Numbered from the stretch's first letter, positions 1 to 8,295 are shown. The stretch is DNA of 39,011 nucleotides from JAFGED01 sp964551295 (GCA_964551295.1 CAZKDJ010000012.1:1-39011); one strand, 5' to 3'. Notes: generated from the sequence alone by a model not told the origin. Translations and numbers: made by a program.

Positions 1-2
1 TG

Positions 3-1922
3 TCCACCTCCATCCCGCCCCACAACCTGGGCGAGGTGTGCGACGCGCTGATCTACACGCTCGACAATTGGCGCAAGCTGGACGACATTACCGTCGAGGA
101 TCTGATGCAGTTCATCCAGGGACCGGACTTTCCCACCGGCGGCGTGGTCTACCGGCGCAAGGAGGAGGACGGCGAAGATCTGATCGCCCACGCCTACGGA
201 CAGGGCCGCGGCAAGCTCACCGTCCGCGCCTGCGCCCACGTCGAGGAGATGACGCGCTCCCGGCACCGCATCATCATCACCGAGCTGCCCTACCAGACCA
301 ACAAGACCAACTTGATCGAGCGCATCGCCCTGTTGGTGCGCGATGGCCGCATCGAGGGCATCACCGACCTGCGCGACGAGTCCGACCGGCGCGGCATGCG
401 GCTGGTGATCGAACTCACCCGCACGGTCGAGCCGGAGGCGGTGCTGGCCGATCTGTTCAAGCACACGCCGATGGAATCCACCTTCAGCCTGATCATGCTG
501 GCGCTGGTCGACGACGAGCCGCGCCTGTTGACGCTCAAAAAGGCCCTGGTGACCTACCTAGAGCATCGGCAGGTCATCGTCACCCGCCGCAGCCAGTACG
601 AACTGGCCCGGGCCAAGGAACGCGCCCACATCCTGGAGGGGCTGCTCACCGCCCTGGACAACCTGGACGAGGTGATCGACACCATCCGCCGCTCCCGCAC
701 CACCGACACGGCGCGCAAGAACCTGCGGCGCAAGTTCAAGCTCAGCGAGGCCCAGGCCCAGGCAATCCTCGATATGCCGCTCAAGCGACTGGCCGCCCTG
801 GAGCGGAAAAAGATCCAGGACGAGTACCGGGAAAAGCAGCGCATCATCAAGCACCTCACGGCCCTGCTCAAGAGCCCCAAAAAGGTCCGCGGCATCGTGC
901 GCGACGAATTGGTGGCGGTCAAGGAAAAGTACGCCGACCCGCGCCGCACGCAGGTGGTGGGCGCAGGCAAGGCAAAACTCACCGCCAGCGACCTGATCCC
1001 CGACGAGCAGGTATGGGTGGCGGTGAGCGGCGATGGACTGGTGGCCCGCATGCCCGACGAGGGTTCGGCGCCGAGGGTACCCTCGCGGCCCAAGGACGCA
1101 CCGATCGCCGTGCTGGCCGCCTCGACCCGCGATACGCTCTACATCTTTGCCGCCGACGGCAAGGCGGCCGCCTATCCGATCCATCAACTGCCGGAGGGCG
1201 TGGCCTGGGAGGGGGAGGGTTCTCACTGCGCCGATCTGACGCCGTTGAGCCGCCGCGATCACCCGGTGGCTGCGCTGGCGGTTCCTCCCGCGTTGGAGAA
1301 AGGGTTCCTGGTACTGGCCACGCAACAGGGCTCCGTCAAGCGCGTGGCGCTGGCTGATCTGCCCGGCGTGAGCGGCGAGCCGTTCGTCGTCGTCGGCGTC
1401 GAGGACGGGGACGAGTTAGGCTGGGCGGCGATCACAAAGGGCAACGACGAGATCCTGCTGGTCACCGCCGAGGGCAAGGCCATCCGCTTTGAAGAGGATG
1501 AGGTGCGGGCCATGGGACTGCCCGCCGGGGGCGTGATGGGGGTCAAGCTGAGCGGCGCGAAGGATCGCGTCGTGGACATGGCCATCTCCCGCTCGCGCTC
1601 CGATCTGTTCGTCATCGCTGAGGATGGGCGGGCCAAACGCACGGCGCTGGCCGAGTACCCCACCCAGAGCCGCTATGGGCAGGGTGTGATCAGCGCCCGC
1701 TTTAGCGACGACGTAAAGCTGGCGGGCGCGTGCGTGGTGCAGTCGAACGACCCCATCGTGCTGGTCACCAACAAGGGCGCGGCCAAGACGATCCGCGGTA
1801 GGAGCGCGCCGCGCAGGGGACGCGCCACGCAGGGCCAGCCGGTGATCGCGCTGCGAGGACGGGACGTCGTCGCAGACACGTTCGTCCCGCGCCCGTCCGT
1901 CGAACCGGACGAAGAATCATAG
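3..1922 (+). CDS. gyrA: DNA gyrase / topoisomerase IV subunit A, 5'-truncated
   Basis: This is the A subunit of a type IIA topoisomerase, which cleaves and rejoins DNA together with the GyrB/ParE ATPase. The open frame enters from the window edge with STSIPPHNLGEV, the conserved GyrA/ParC segment, so the GTG at 36 is internal and the winged-helix part with the catalytic tyrosine lies outside. The tower and coiled-coil region includes AILDMPLKRLAALERKKI. The last 300 or so residues form the beta-propeller DNA-wrapping domain, with repeated VxGxxG-like blades. The GyrA box (consensus QRRGGKG) appears only as a degenerate QSRYGQG, so gyrase versus topo IV is not settled from sequence alone. It ends 10 bases before the next gene and may be cotranscribed with it. 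Confidence 0.9.
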   Translation, partial: STSIPPHNLGEVCDALIYTLDNWRKLDDITVEDLMQFIQGPDFPTGGVVYRRKEEDGEDLIAHAYGQGRGKLTVRACAHVEEMTRSRHRIIITELPYQTNKTNLIERIALLVRDGRIEGITDLRDESDRRGMRLVIELTRTVEPEAVLADLFKHTPMESTFSLIMLALVDDEPRLLTLKKALVTYLEHRQVIVTRRSQYELARAKERAHILEGLLTALDNLDEVIDTIRRSRTTDTARKNLRRKFKLSEAQAQAILDMPLKRLAALERKKIQDEYREKQRIIKHLTALLKSPKKVRGIVRDELVAVKEKYADPRRTQVVGAGKAKLTASDLIPDEQVWVAVSGDGLVARMPDEGSAPRVPSRPKDAPIAVLAASTRDTLYIFAADGKAAAYPIHQLPEGVAWEGEGSHCADLTPLSRRDHPVAALAVPPALEKGFLVLATQQGSVKRVALADLPGVSGEPFVVVGVEDGDELGWAAITKGNDEILLVTAEGKAIRFEEDEVRAMGLPAGGVMGVKLSGAKDRVVDMAISRSRSDLFVIAEDGRAKRTALAEYPTQSRYGQGVISARFSDDVKLAGACVVQSNDPIVLVTNKGAAKTIRGRSAPRRGRATQGQPVIALRGRDVVADTFVPRPSVEPDEES

Positions 1923-1932
1923 GAGGATCAGA

Positions 1933-2400
1933 ATGCCTTATCGAGACACAATGGTTGTTTGTGAAGAGTGCGGAAAAGAGTTCATCTTCAGGGTAGAGGA
2001 GCAGCGCAATTTAGCAGCGCGAGGCGAAGAGGTCACACCACCCGCGTTGTGCCCTGACTGCCGAGGTGTAACCAGCTCAGAGCACCGCACGGAGCGCCGC
2101 TCCGAGCCAACGAAGAAACCGGAAATAAAGGCCGAGCGCAAGATGGAGGCGACGGTCGCCCTGGGACCGGGACCCCACGAGGGCGCCGTCAAGTGGTTCG
2201 ACGCCGGAAAGGGGTACGGCTTTATCGCCCATCCCAGCGGCGAGGAGATCTTTTTTCACCGCTCCGGCATCGCGCCGGGTGAAGAACCACACTTTCCCGA
2301 CGACACGCCGGTCACCTTCCTGATCGAGCAGACCGAGAAGGGCCCCCAGGCCGTGGACGTGGCACGGATGAATGAGGAGACGGACGAGCAGGAGGAGTAG
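1933..2400 (+). CDS. Zinc-ribbon / cold-shock domain fusion protein
   Basis: This 155-residue protein joins an N-terminal zinc ribbon (CEEC at 10-13 and CPDC at 40-43) to a C-terminal cold-shock domain through a charged linker (about residues 45-80). The cold-shock part has RNP1-like KGYGFI (93-98) and RNP2-like IFFHRS (106-111), so single-stranded nucleic acid binding is expected. The start follows a strong AGGAGG site ten bases after the topoisomerase stop. Cold-shock proteins act as RNA chaperones; what the zinc ribbon adds here is unknown. The TAG stop is followed at once by a repeat element. Confidence 0.85.
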   Translation: MPYRDTMVVCEECGKEFIFRVEEQRNLAARGEEVTPPALCPDCRGVTSSEHRTERRSEPTKKPEIKAERKMEATVALGPGPHEGAVKWFDAGKGYGFIAHPSGEEIFFHRSGIAPGEEPHFPDDTPVTFLIEQTEKGPQAVDVARMNEETDEQEE

Positions 2401-2402
2401 AT

Positions 2403-2592
2403 TCTAGCAGTCTGTCGGAGAGAAAACCGGAGGTAAAACGCCGCCTGTTTTGTCATTCTGAGGCCCTGGAGGGGCCGAAGAATCTCGCCTTTTGGCCGTC
2501 GAGTACCCTTCCACAACGAGATTCTTCGTCGCTCCGGCGGCTTCGCCGCCTTCACTCCTCAGAATGACGGGTCTCTCCGACAGGCTGCTAGA
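2403..2592. mobile_element. MITE-like inverted-repeat element, about 190 bp
   Basis: The ends form a near-perfect inverted repeat: left TCTAGCAGTCTGTCGGAGAG and the complement of the right end TCTAGCAGCCTGTCGGAGAG, with one mismatch. A second inner inverted repeat pairs GTCATTCTGAGG and GAAGAATCTCG with CGAGATTCTTC and CCTCAGAATGAC. No gene fits inside. No clear target duplication was seen. The element begins three bases after the TAG stop of the cold-shock gene and may also act as a terminator. Confidence 0.65.
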
Positions 2593-2653
2593 GTACGAAC
2601 AAACGCCTGTTACGCGGCTCCTCAGACACGCTAACACGAAGGGAAGGATAACT

Positions 2654-3236
2654 ATGACTGATATATAAGCATTGCTCACACACTACACTGAAGGACCAGA
2701 ACAACTGGATGCTGCTCTTGCTGGCCTTGGAGAGGCGAATCTTGATGTGGCTCAAGCTTCTGATAGCTGGACGATTCGACAGATCGTACATCACATAGTT
2801 GATGGCGATGATTTATAGAGTATGTGCATCAAAGCATCGTTGGGAGACAGCAAAGGGTTGTTCAGCTATCGATGGTATTGGGAAAAGCCACAAGATGAAT
2901 GGGCAGTATCATCTCAATATCTTGGGGGAATGTAGGTCGGATTGGCAATCCGACTTACTCTTGCCCCTACTTTTTGAGAAGATACAATGGGCAGACAATT
3001 GGGAATACGCAGAACGAGAGATAGAACCATCATTAGCATTGTTTCGAGCGAATCGGCGTCACATTTCGCAGTTGTTGCACAAGATATCCGGTGCTTGGGA
3101 GAAATACACTTTGATAACACTACCGGATGGAGAAGAGAAAGCAACCTCAGTCCGGTACGTGGTGGAGATGCAAACGAAACACGTAAAGGGGCATATTGAA
3201 GACATCCAAGCCATACGGAAGAAGCACAATCTGTGA
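2654..3236 (+). pseudogene. DinB/DfsB-like protein pseudogene, two nonsense codons plus MITE insertion
   Basis: The reading frame from the ATG at 2654 (preceded by GGAAGGATAACT) gives a DinB-superfamily pattern: a start ALLTHYTEGPEQL, then WTIRQIVHHIVDGDD, and near the end VKGHIEDIQAIRKKHNL, typical of metal-dependent four-helix DinB folds. It is broken by TAA at 2666 (codon 5), by TAG at 2816 where DinB proteins often carry Trp, and by an 80-bp MITE at 2906-2985. Removing 88 bases (element plus one 8-bp duplication) joins DEWA to DNWEYAERE in one frame and leaves 165 codons in all, a normal DinB length. An open frame from 2799 exists only because of the shift and is not a real start. The region is visibly AT-richer than its neighbours. 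Confidence 0.8.
2906..2985. mobile_element. MITE family A copy 1 (80 bp), in the DinB-like gene
   Basis: The ends are GTATCATCTCAA and TTGAGAAGATAC (inverted, one mismatch). The inside holds a hairpin, GTCGGATTGGCAATCCGAC. It is flanked by perfect 8-bp direct repeats AATGGGCA (2898-2905 and 2986-2993), a target-site duplication. Apart from one or two bases it is identical to the copy at 11321-11400. Confidence 0.85.
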
Positions 3237-3253
3237 ACGTTTGAGTTGAGTAT

Positions 3254-3307
3254 GTAGGTCACGCTTGCAGCGTGACGTCAGACCGTCACGTTAAAAACGC
3301 GACCTAC
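3254..3307. repeat. Palindromic repeat, GTAGGTC ends
   Basis: A 54-bp segment begins GTAGGTCACG and ends CGCGACCTAC. Inside is a hairpin, CACGC-TTGCA-GCGTG. It resembles the GTAGGTCGGATT core of the nearby MITEs but lacks their GTATC ends. It lies between the DinB pseudogene and the AOR fragment on the opposite strand, and could end transcription of both. Confidence 0.5.
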
Positions 3308-3540
3308 AGATAATCAAGCCCCTCCGCCAACCACCCCAGCCCCAGCTCCACCAGCTTGGCCCGCGTGGGGCGGCCTTCCTCGTCCCAACCCACCATCCGG
3401 TAGTAGAGCGCCTTGGCCTCTTCTACCTCCTCCGGCGTGACCACCACGCCGTCGGTCGCGCCGCCCCCCAGCGGAACGAACAACTTGAGCGGCGCCACGT
3501 CCGCCTCCACTTTCACCCATTTTACGTCATCCCAAAGCTA
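3304..3540 (-). pseudogene. Fragment resembling the C-terminus of tungsten aldehyde:ferredoxin oxidoreductase
   Basis: The minus-strand frame is open for about 78 codons and contains LYYRMVGWDEEGRPTRAKL followed by ELGLGWLAEGLDYL. This closely resembles the extreme C-terminal signature of AOR-family enzymes (YYxxRGWDExGxPTxxKLxELGL). The frame is closed by an in-frame TAG at 3538-3540 just upstream, and none of the roughly 550 preceding residues of an AOR is present. It is best read as a relic. A GTG at 3516 could start a 70-residue peptide, but no ribosome site was seen. Confidence 0.5.
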
Positions 3541-3628
3541 CGGCAAGCGCAATTCGCCCTTCCAAACGCGGCGTGACCTTTTCCCCTAAACGGTGTTACT
3601 CTTTACTGGAAGTTACTATTGATTGGAG

Positions 3629-3698
3629 ATATCTTCTCAACAAGTAGGAAAGATAGACTTGCGGGCGGCTCCGCCGCCCCAATTTATTGAGATGATGC
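3629..3698. mobile_element. MITE family A copy 2 (about 70 bp), upstream of fabF
   Basis: The left end ATATCTTCTCAA and the right end TTGAGATGATGC match the family ends GTATC(T/A)TCTCAA with small changes. The centre carries a GC hairpin, GGGCGGC-TCC-GCCGCCC. Flanking octamers GATTGGAG and AACGGGAG agree at only 5 of 8 positions, so the copy looks older. It ends 16 bases before the fabF ATG, so the fabF leader includes this element. Confidence 0.6.
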
Positions 3699-3714
3699 AA
3701 CGGGAGGCTAACCT

Positions 3715-4962
3715 ATGAAAAGACGCGTCGTGATAACGGGCCTCGGTGCAGTTACACCGATGGGAAACGATGTGTCGACGGTGTGGGACAATCTCCTCGC
3801 CGGGCGCAGCGGGATAGACCACATCACCCGCTTCGATACAACCGATCTCAAAGTAAAGATCGCCGCCGAGGTCAAGAATTTTGATCCTGAGAAAATCTTT
3901 GATCGCCGGGATGCTCGCCGCAACGACCCGGTGACCCTGTTTGCGATGGAGGCCGCCCGCCAGGCGGCCCAAGACGCCGATCTGGTCATCGAAGGCGAGA
4001 CAAAACAGAGAGCGGGCGCGATCATCGGCACCGGCATCGGGGGCGTCCTGACACTGATTCAGAATTACGATATCATCAACACTGCCGGTCCGCGCCGCGT
4101 CAGCCCGCTCATGATCCCGATGATGATGTCCAACGCCCCATCGGCGGCCGTTTCTATCGCCCACGGGCTGGAGGGACCTGTATTTTCAGTGGCCTCCGCC
4201 TGCGCCACGGGCAACAATGCCCTGGGCGAGGCCACGTACATCATCCGCCGAGGGGATGCGGACGTCATGTTCTGCGGCGGGACAGAGATGGTCATGCACG
4301 CCGTCGCCATCTCCGGATTCGCCAACATGGGGGCGATCTCCTCCCGCAACGACGAGCCCCACCGCGCTAGCCGGCCCTTTGACGCCGAACGCGACGGCTT
4401 TGTCATGGGAGAAGGCGGGGCCGTCCTGATCCTGGAAAGCCTCGAGTTTGCCCAAAATCGAGGCGCCCGCATTTATGGCGAACTCGTCGGCTACGGGACC
4501 ACGTGCGACGCCTGCCACATCACCGCCCCCGACAAGAACGGAACCGGCGCGGCACGGGCAATGCGGCTAGCGATCGAGGACGCCGGACTAAAGCCCGAGG
4601 ACGTGGATTACGTCAACGCCCACGGCACCAGCACCCAGCTCAACGATCCCATGGAGACGCGCGCCATCCGCAGCGTCTTTGGCGCGCACGCCGACAAGCT
4701 GGCCATCAGCTCCACCAAGTCGATGATGGGTCACCTGATGGGCGCGGCTGGCGCCTGCGAGGCCATCGTGTGCGCCAAAACGCTGGAGACGGGCTGGGTG
4801 CATCCTACGGCCAACTATGAGTATCCCGACCCGGAGTGCGACCTGTACTATGTGCCCAACGAGCCCCAAAAGCTCGATCCCAAGGTGGTTATCTCCAATT
4901 CCTTCGGCTTTGGCGGCCACAACGCGTGCGTCGTCTTCCGCAAGTGGGAGGAGGATGCATGA
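3715..4962 (+). CDS. fabF: 3-oxoacyl-[acyl-carrier-protein] synthase II (KAS II)
   Basis: FabF condenses malonyl-ACP with a growing acyl-ACP to extend fatty acids. The 415-residue length is typical. The Cys-His-His triad is complete: Cys163 in SACATGNN, His303 in NAHGTST and His340 in MMGHLMGAAG, the same numbers as in the E. coli enzyme. The start ATG follows GGGAGG at a good distance. Its stop overlaps the fabH start in ATGA, so the two are translationally coupled. The leader lies right behind a MITE copy. Confidence 0.95.
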   Translation: MKRRVVITGLGAVTPMGNDVSTVWDNLLAGRSGIDHITRFDTTDLKVKIAAEVKNFDPEKIFDRRDARRNDPVTLFAMEAARQAAQDADLVIEGETKQRAGAIIGTGIGGVLTLIQNYDIINTAGPRRVSPLMIPMMMSNAPSAAVSIAHGLEGPVFSVASACATGNNALGEATYIIRRGDADVMFCGGTEMVMHAVAISGFANMGAISSRNDEPHRASRPFDAERDGFVMGEGGAVLILESLEFAQNRGARIYGELVGYGTTCDACHITAPDKNGTGAARAMRLAIEDAGLKPEDVDYVNAHGTSTQLNDPMETRAIRSVFGAHADKLAISSTKSMMGHLMGAAGACEAIVCAKTLETGWVHPTANYEYPDPECDLYYVPNEPQKLDPKVVISNSFGFGGHNACVVFRKWEEDA

Positions 4963-6074
4963 CGATTCAAGCACACATTGTCGGATGGGGCAAGTACGTG
5001 CCCGAGCGCGTGCTGACCAACGACGACCTGACCCACATGGTAGACACCTCCGACGAGTGGATCCGCAGCCGCACGGGTATCGTCGAGCGGCGCATCGCCG
5101 CCGATGACGAGACGACGGCGACGATGTCCATCGAGGCCGCCCAACAGGCGTTGGAGATCGCCAACCTCAGGCCGGCCGATCTGGATCTGATCATCGTCGC
5201 CACGGCCACGCCCGACCACTTTTTCCCGGCCACGGCCTGCCTGGTTCAGGACGCCCTCGGCGTGCCCCACGCAGCGGCTTTTGACCTGGCGGCAGGCTGC
5301 TCCGGTTTTGTGTACGGCGTCAGCATAGCCGCTGGCCTCATCGAGAGCGGTCACCACAAGAACGCCCTCATCATCGGCGCCGAGACGCTCTCCCGCATCA
5401 CCAACTGGGAGGATCGTACGACGTGCGTGCTCTTTGGCGACGGCGCCGGCGCGGTGATCCTACACGCCAACGGTGCCGAAGGCGGCGTGCTCTCCTCCGC
5501 CCTCGGCGCAGACGGCTCCGGCGGCGATCTGCTGTACCTCCCGGCCGGAGGCAGCCGCCAGCCGCCGTCCCATCAAACCGTCTCCGAGGGACAGCACTAT
5601 CTGAAGATGAAGGGACGGGAGGTCTTTCGCTTCGCAGTACGCGCTATGCCGGCCGCCACGCGCCTGGTATTGGATAAAGCCGGGTTGACACTCGACGATC
5701 TGAGTCTCATCATCCCCCACCAAGCCAACTATCGCATCACCGACGCATCGGCCAAGGCGTTGAAAATACCGCCGGACAAGGTCTATAGCAACGTCGATCG
5801 GTATGGCAACACGTCGGCGGCCTCCATTCCCATCGCGCTGTGTGAAGCGGTAGAACAAGAGCGCGTGCACCGGGACGACCTGGTGGTGTTTGTGGGATTT
5901 GGGGCTGGGCTAACCTGGGCGGCGGCAGCCATTCGCTGGAGCGCGCCGTTGCCGGCAGCACCGCTCGCACGCTGGAAGCGGGCCTGGTACGACCTGAGCT
6001 ACCGCTACGCCACAGTGCGCTCGCTGGTACGCCGCTTTGTGCGCTGGCTGGTCTCTCGCTTCATAAAACGCTAG
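4959..6074 (+). CDS. fabH: 3-oxoacyl-[acyl-carrier-protein] synthase III (KAS III), with cationic C-terminal tail
   Basis: FabH starts fatty acid synthesis by condensing an acyl-CoA with malonyl-ACP. The Cys-His-Asn triad is present: Cys114 (AAGCSGF), His254 (IIPHQANYR) and Asn284 (RYGNTSAA). The start at 4959 overlaps the fabF stop; a longer frame from 4836 would run back through fabF in another frame and is rejected. At 371 residues it is about 45 longer than usual. The extra tail after the normal end (GFGAGLTWAAAAIRW) is rich in Arg, Lys, Trp and Leu (SLVRRFVRWLVSRFIKR) and could form an amphipathic membrane-facing helix; that is inference. Confidence 0.93.
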   Translation: MTIQAHIVGWGKYVPERVLTNDDLTHMVDTSDEWIRSRTGIVERRIAADDETTATMSIEAAQQALEIANLRPADLDLIIVATATPDHFFPATACLVQDALGVPHAAAFDLAAGCSGFVYGVSIAAGLIESGHHKNALIIGAETLSRITNWEDRTTCVLFGDGAGAVILHANGAEGGVLSSALGADGSGGDLLYLPAGGSRQPPSHQTVSEGQHYLKMKGREVFRFAVRAMPAATRLVLDKAGLTLDDLSLIIPHQANYRITDASAKALKIPPDKVYSNVDRYGNTSAASIPIALCEAVEQERVHRDDLVVFVGFGAGLTWAAAAIRWSAPLPAAPLARWKRAWYDLSYRYATVRSLVRRFVRWLVSRFIKR

Positions 6075-6095
6075 GAACGCCCCACGCCGGACCAT

Positions 6096-6131
6096 CGACC
6101 TCCCGCGGGCGCCGACGCCTGCGGGAGGTCG
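6096..6131 (+). terminator. Hairpin after fabH
   Basis: An 11-bp stem, CGACCTCCCGC with GCGGGAGGTCG, and a 14-base loop lie 22 bases after the fabH stop. The following run is only GCGTATTTGG, so it is a weak intrinsic terminator at best. Confidence 0.5.
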
Positions 6132-6136
6132 CGTAT

Positions 6137-6164
6137 TTGGCACACAAGCAGGTTATAGTATAAT
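6137..6164 (+). promoter_or_regulatory. Sigma-70-type promoter of the SRPBCC gene
   Basis: TTGGCA (6137-6142) and TATAAT (6159-6164) are separated by 16 bases. They sit between the fabH hairpin and the SRPBCC start, giving a leader of about 30 bases with the site GGAGAAGAGC. Confidence 0.6.
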
Positions 6165-6200
6165 ATCGTTTGGAACATAGACCCTTCACAGGAGAAGAGC

Positions 6201-6656
6201 ATGCCTCGTATCGAAGAACGTATCGAGATTGCGGCCCCCACGTCCACGGTCTTTCGCGCTTGCCACGATGCCGGCCAGCGCCCCGAATGGGACGAGCGCA
6301 TGAAGCGCATGGAACTGATCACGTCCGCGCCCATCCGGCAAGGGACGCTGTTTCAAGTCGATGCGATCTCCTCAGGCGGCACCGTCTTTGGATGGGAAGG
6401 CGAGTTCTCCGAATACAGGTATCCTATGAACGCGACGCTCAAGGTGCTCGACGCCGCCCGCAGCAGCCCGTTCAAAGCGGGCACCGAAGCGTGGCAGTAC
6501 AGCGCTATGGGAGGCACCACCGACCTGACCGTCGTGTGGGAATACCAACCGCGCAACATAATCACTCGCATCATCGACGCGGTGGCCGGGCGGGCCCTCA
6601 CCCGCCGGGCCATGCGGCGCAGCCTGTCCAACCTCAAAGAGATGGTCGAGGGATGA
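6201..6656 (+). CDS. SRPBCC (START-like) family protein
   Basis: The 151-residue protein starts IEERIEIAAPTSTVFRACHDAGQRPEWDERM, the usual beginning of polyketide-cyclase/dehydrase-type SRPBCC domains. It continues with the beta-strand pattern and a C-terminal helix (RAMRRSLSNLKEMVEG) that closes the ligand cavity. Such proteins bind small hydrophobic ligands; the ligand cannot be told here. It has its own promoter after fabH, so a lipid-related job is possible but unproven. Confidence 0.8.
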   Translation: MPRIEERIEIAAPTSTVFRACHDAGQRPEWDERMKRMELITSAPIRQGTLFQVDAISSGGTVFGWEGEFSEYRYPMNATLKVLDAARSSPFKAGTEAWQYSAMGGTTDLTVVWEYQPRNIITRIIDAVAGRALTRRAMRRSLSNLKEMVEG

Positions 6657-6731
6657 CCCTATCCGTGGCTTTGTCGCAGAGGATGTAATCAGGGCTGTAG
6701 TCACGGGCGTGATCCATAATAGAGATAAGCA

Positions 6732-6758
6732 AGAGGCCCGCCGATGAAGCGGGCCTCT
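6732..6758. terminator. Hairpin between convergent genes
   Basis: A perfect 10-bp stem, AGAGGCCCGC with GCGGGCCTCT, and a 7-base loop CGATGAA stand between the SRPBCC gene (+) and the secreted-protein operon (-), suited to ending transcription from both sides. Confidence 0.6.
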
Positions 6759-6848
6759 ACGGTGTGGCAGATCGCGCTTTTTCCCAGGTGTTAGTGGAGC
6801 ATCTCTCCCAGCGGGCCACACCCGACCGCCAGGGAGGAATTGCCTTCC

Positions 6849-7127
6849 CTACGTGTCGCGCAGGACGAGGGGCAGGTAGATCGTGTAATCCACATCTATC
6901 CCACACCAATATCCAGCGCAGAGGACGTAGCTGGAGCTGCTCGAGAGCCCCTCCGCAGGCTGGCCGATGGTGCCCATCAGTCCGTAGGCTGGCGAGGTCA
7001 TCGGCGTGCCTCCGGAACTGGCGACGTCCCATTCGATGGCGTACTGGGTCGAGCTCCCTGCGCCGGACGTGCTCGCCAGTGTCAGGAGAAACACGACGGT
7101 TAAGGCCGTGATCTTTGCTTTATTCAT
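6849..7127 (-). CDS. Small secreted protein with YLPLVLR tail
   Basis: The 92-residue product has a signal peptide (MNKAKITALTVVFLLTLASTSGA), then YAIEWDVASSGG, YGLMGTIGQPAEG and YVLCAGYWCG. Short secreted Chloroflexota proteins of this kind, with a gly/ser-rich GTIGQP segment, are familiar from memory. It ends IYLPLVLRDT, a hydrophobic tail that recurs at the ends of secreted proteins in this phylum; its role is not known to me. The ribosome site GGGAGGACGACG begins right after the stop of the upstream gene, so the two form an operon. Confidence 0.7.
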   Translation of the reverse strand: MNKAKITALTVVFLLTLASTSGAGSSTQYAIEWDVASSGGTPMTSPAYGLMGTIGQPAEGLSSSSSYVLCAGYWCGIDVDYTIYLPLVLRDT

Positions 7128-7140
7128 CGTCGTCCTCCCG

Positions 7141-8139
7141 TCAGTAGGGCTCGGTGTATTCGTATTCGATCGTCACGGCCATAACCTGCCGGTACTCGTC
7201 CAGGGAGCCGTCGAACTCTGCGTGGAGCCAGTAGATGTAACTCGTGTTGTCCACGGTGGGATAATCGATGGTGAACTCGACGTTGCACTGGTAGCCCACG
7301 TCGTATGAGCCGATCTCAGCCATGATATCATAGCTGCTTGCATCACCCGCCGCATAGCCGCGCCTCAGCGTCATGGTCACGACTCCTGTCGTAGTCGTAT
7401 CGTCAAGATAGCAAAAGTTCAGAGAGTCGATCGTAGCCCCATCGGGTAACTGGAGCGGGGCGTAGTAGTGTCTGCCGGAGGTCGTGTACAGACTGCGTCC
7501 CTTGCGCACGTATTGGTAGCTATCGTTGTATGGTTGGAAGGCGGCGGGCGAGACCGAGATGCGGCTCGTGCGCGTGTACCAGGTCAGGTCCCCATCGATG
7601 TGCACATTCCCGTCGGCCACCAGTGCCGGGCCAGAGCCGTTGTTGGCGAACGTGTAGAGTGCGTCTGGCGACGTGTCGCTGGTCGCCCCGCCGGAACGCA
7701 ACCCCTCGGCTGTGACGGCGTAGGGGACGCTGTGAAAGAGCTGCCGGGGCGTCATCTCCGGGTCCGGGTCTACCTGCACCCCGAGCCAGCGCGGGCCGCC
7801 GGGAAAGACGGCAGCGTTGATGGGGTTAGCGATGCTCCCCAGCGCCACGTCGAACAGCCCGTTGGTGATGGTCACGGCCGACGTCTGTGTCCACAAGGGG
7901 AAACCAGTCGTGGCGCTATTGTAGATGCTAAAGGTCATCGTGTAGACGCCATCCTCGACAGGCGTACCGGAAGGGTCCGTCAACTGCCCTTGGTAGTTAA
8001 TGGATGGCGCGATGGGTGGGGCGGCTTGCGATGCCGCCTGCGGTGCGGCACGTGCGGTGTTGAGGGTCCACAGCAAAGCGACGACAATCACAGCAACTGC
8101 CAGGGGTGCGGCCAATAGGATCGTTCTTTTACGGTTCAT
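7141..8139 (-). CDS. Secreted protein with signal peptide, unknown function
   Basis: The product (332 residues from this start) has a clear signal peptide, MNRKRTILLAAPLAVAVIV onward to NTARA-APQ. Then come INYQGQLTDPSGTPVEDGVYTM and SIYNSATTGFPLWTQT, a segment common at the start of extracellular proteins (GxLxDxxGxPVxDGxYxMTFSIY). The C-terminal half is beta-rich. The ATG at 8139 has AAGGAGACTGATC before it. An in-frame ATG at 8190 also has GAGGAG upstream and would add 17 residues (MNKKNISNPNHTIRRLI), so two starts are possible. It lies 13 bases upstream of the small YLPLVLR gene in one operon. Confidence 0.75.
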   Translation of the reverse strand: MNRKRTILLAAPLAVAVIVVALLWTLNTARAAPQAASQAAPPIAPSINYQGQLTDPSGTPVEDGVYTMTFSIYNSATTGFPLWTQTSAVTITNGLFDVALGSIANPINAAVFPGGPRWLGVQVDPDPEMTPRQLFHSVPYAVTAEGLRSGGATSDTSPDALYTFANNGSGPALVADGNVHIDGDLTWYTRTSRISVSPAAFQPYNDSYQYVRKGRSLYTTSGRHYYAPLQLPDGATIDSLNFCYLDDTTTTGVVTMTLRRGYAAGDASSYDIMAEIGSYDVGYQCNVEFTIDYPTVDNTSYIYWLHAEFDGSLDEYRQVMAVTIEYEYTEPY

Positions 8140-8207
8140 GATCAGTCTCCTTATCGTGTGATTTGGATTTGAGATATTCTTCTTATTCATACGTGTCTCC
8201 TCTCTAA

Positions 8208-8250
8208 CCTGGGATAAAGCGCTTTCTATACGCGGCTATCTTATCCCAGG
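8208..8250. promoter_or_regulatory. Inverted repeat with nested palindrome upstream of the secreted-protein operon
   Basis: CCTGGGATAA (8208-8217) pairs with TTATCCCAGG (8241-8250). The left arm overlaps a perfect palindrome, AAAGCGCTTT (8215-8224). It sits 18 bases before the 8190 start on the minus strand and could be an operator or a leader hairpin. Confidence 0.4.
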
Positions 8251-8295
8251 CGTGTTAACTCCACCCCAAAGTGGTGTAAGAGGGATGTAAATTGT

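Noticed and set aside
2799..3236. Intact 145-residue gene starting at 2799
   Set aside because: Its first third reads the DinB-like gene in the wrong frame and then the MITE; only the part after 2985 is in the family frame.
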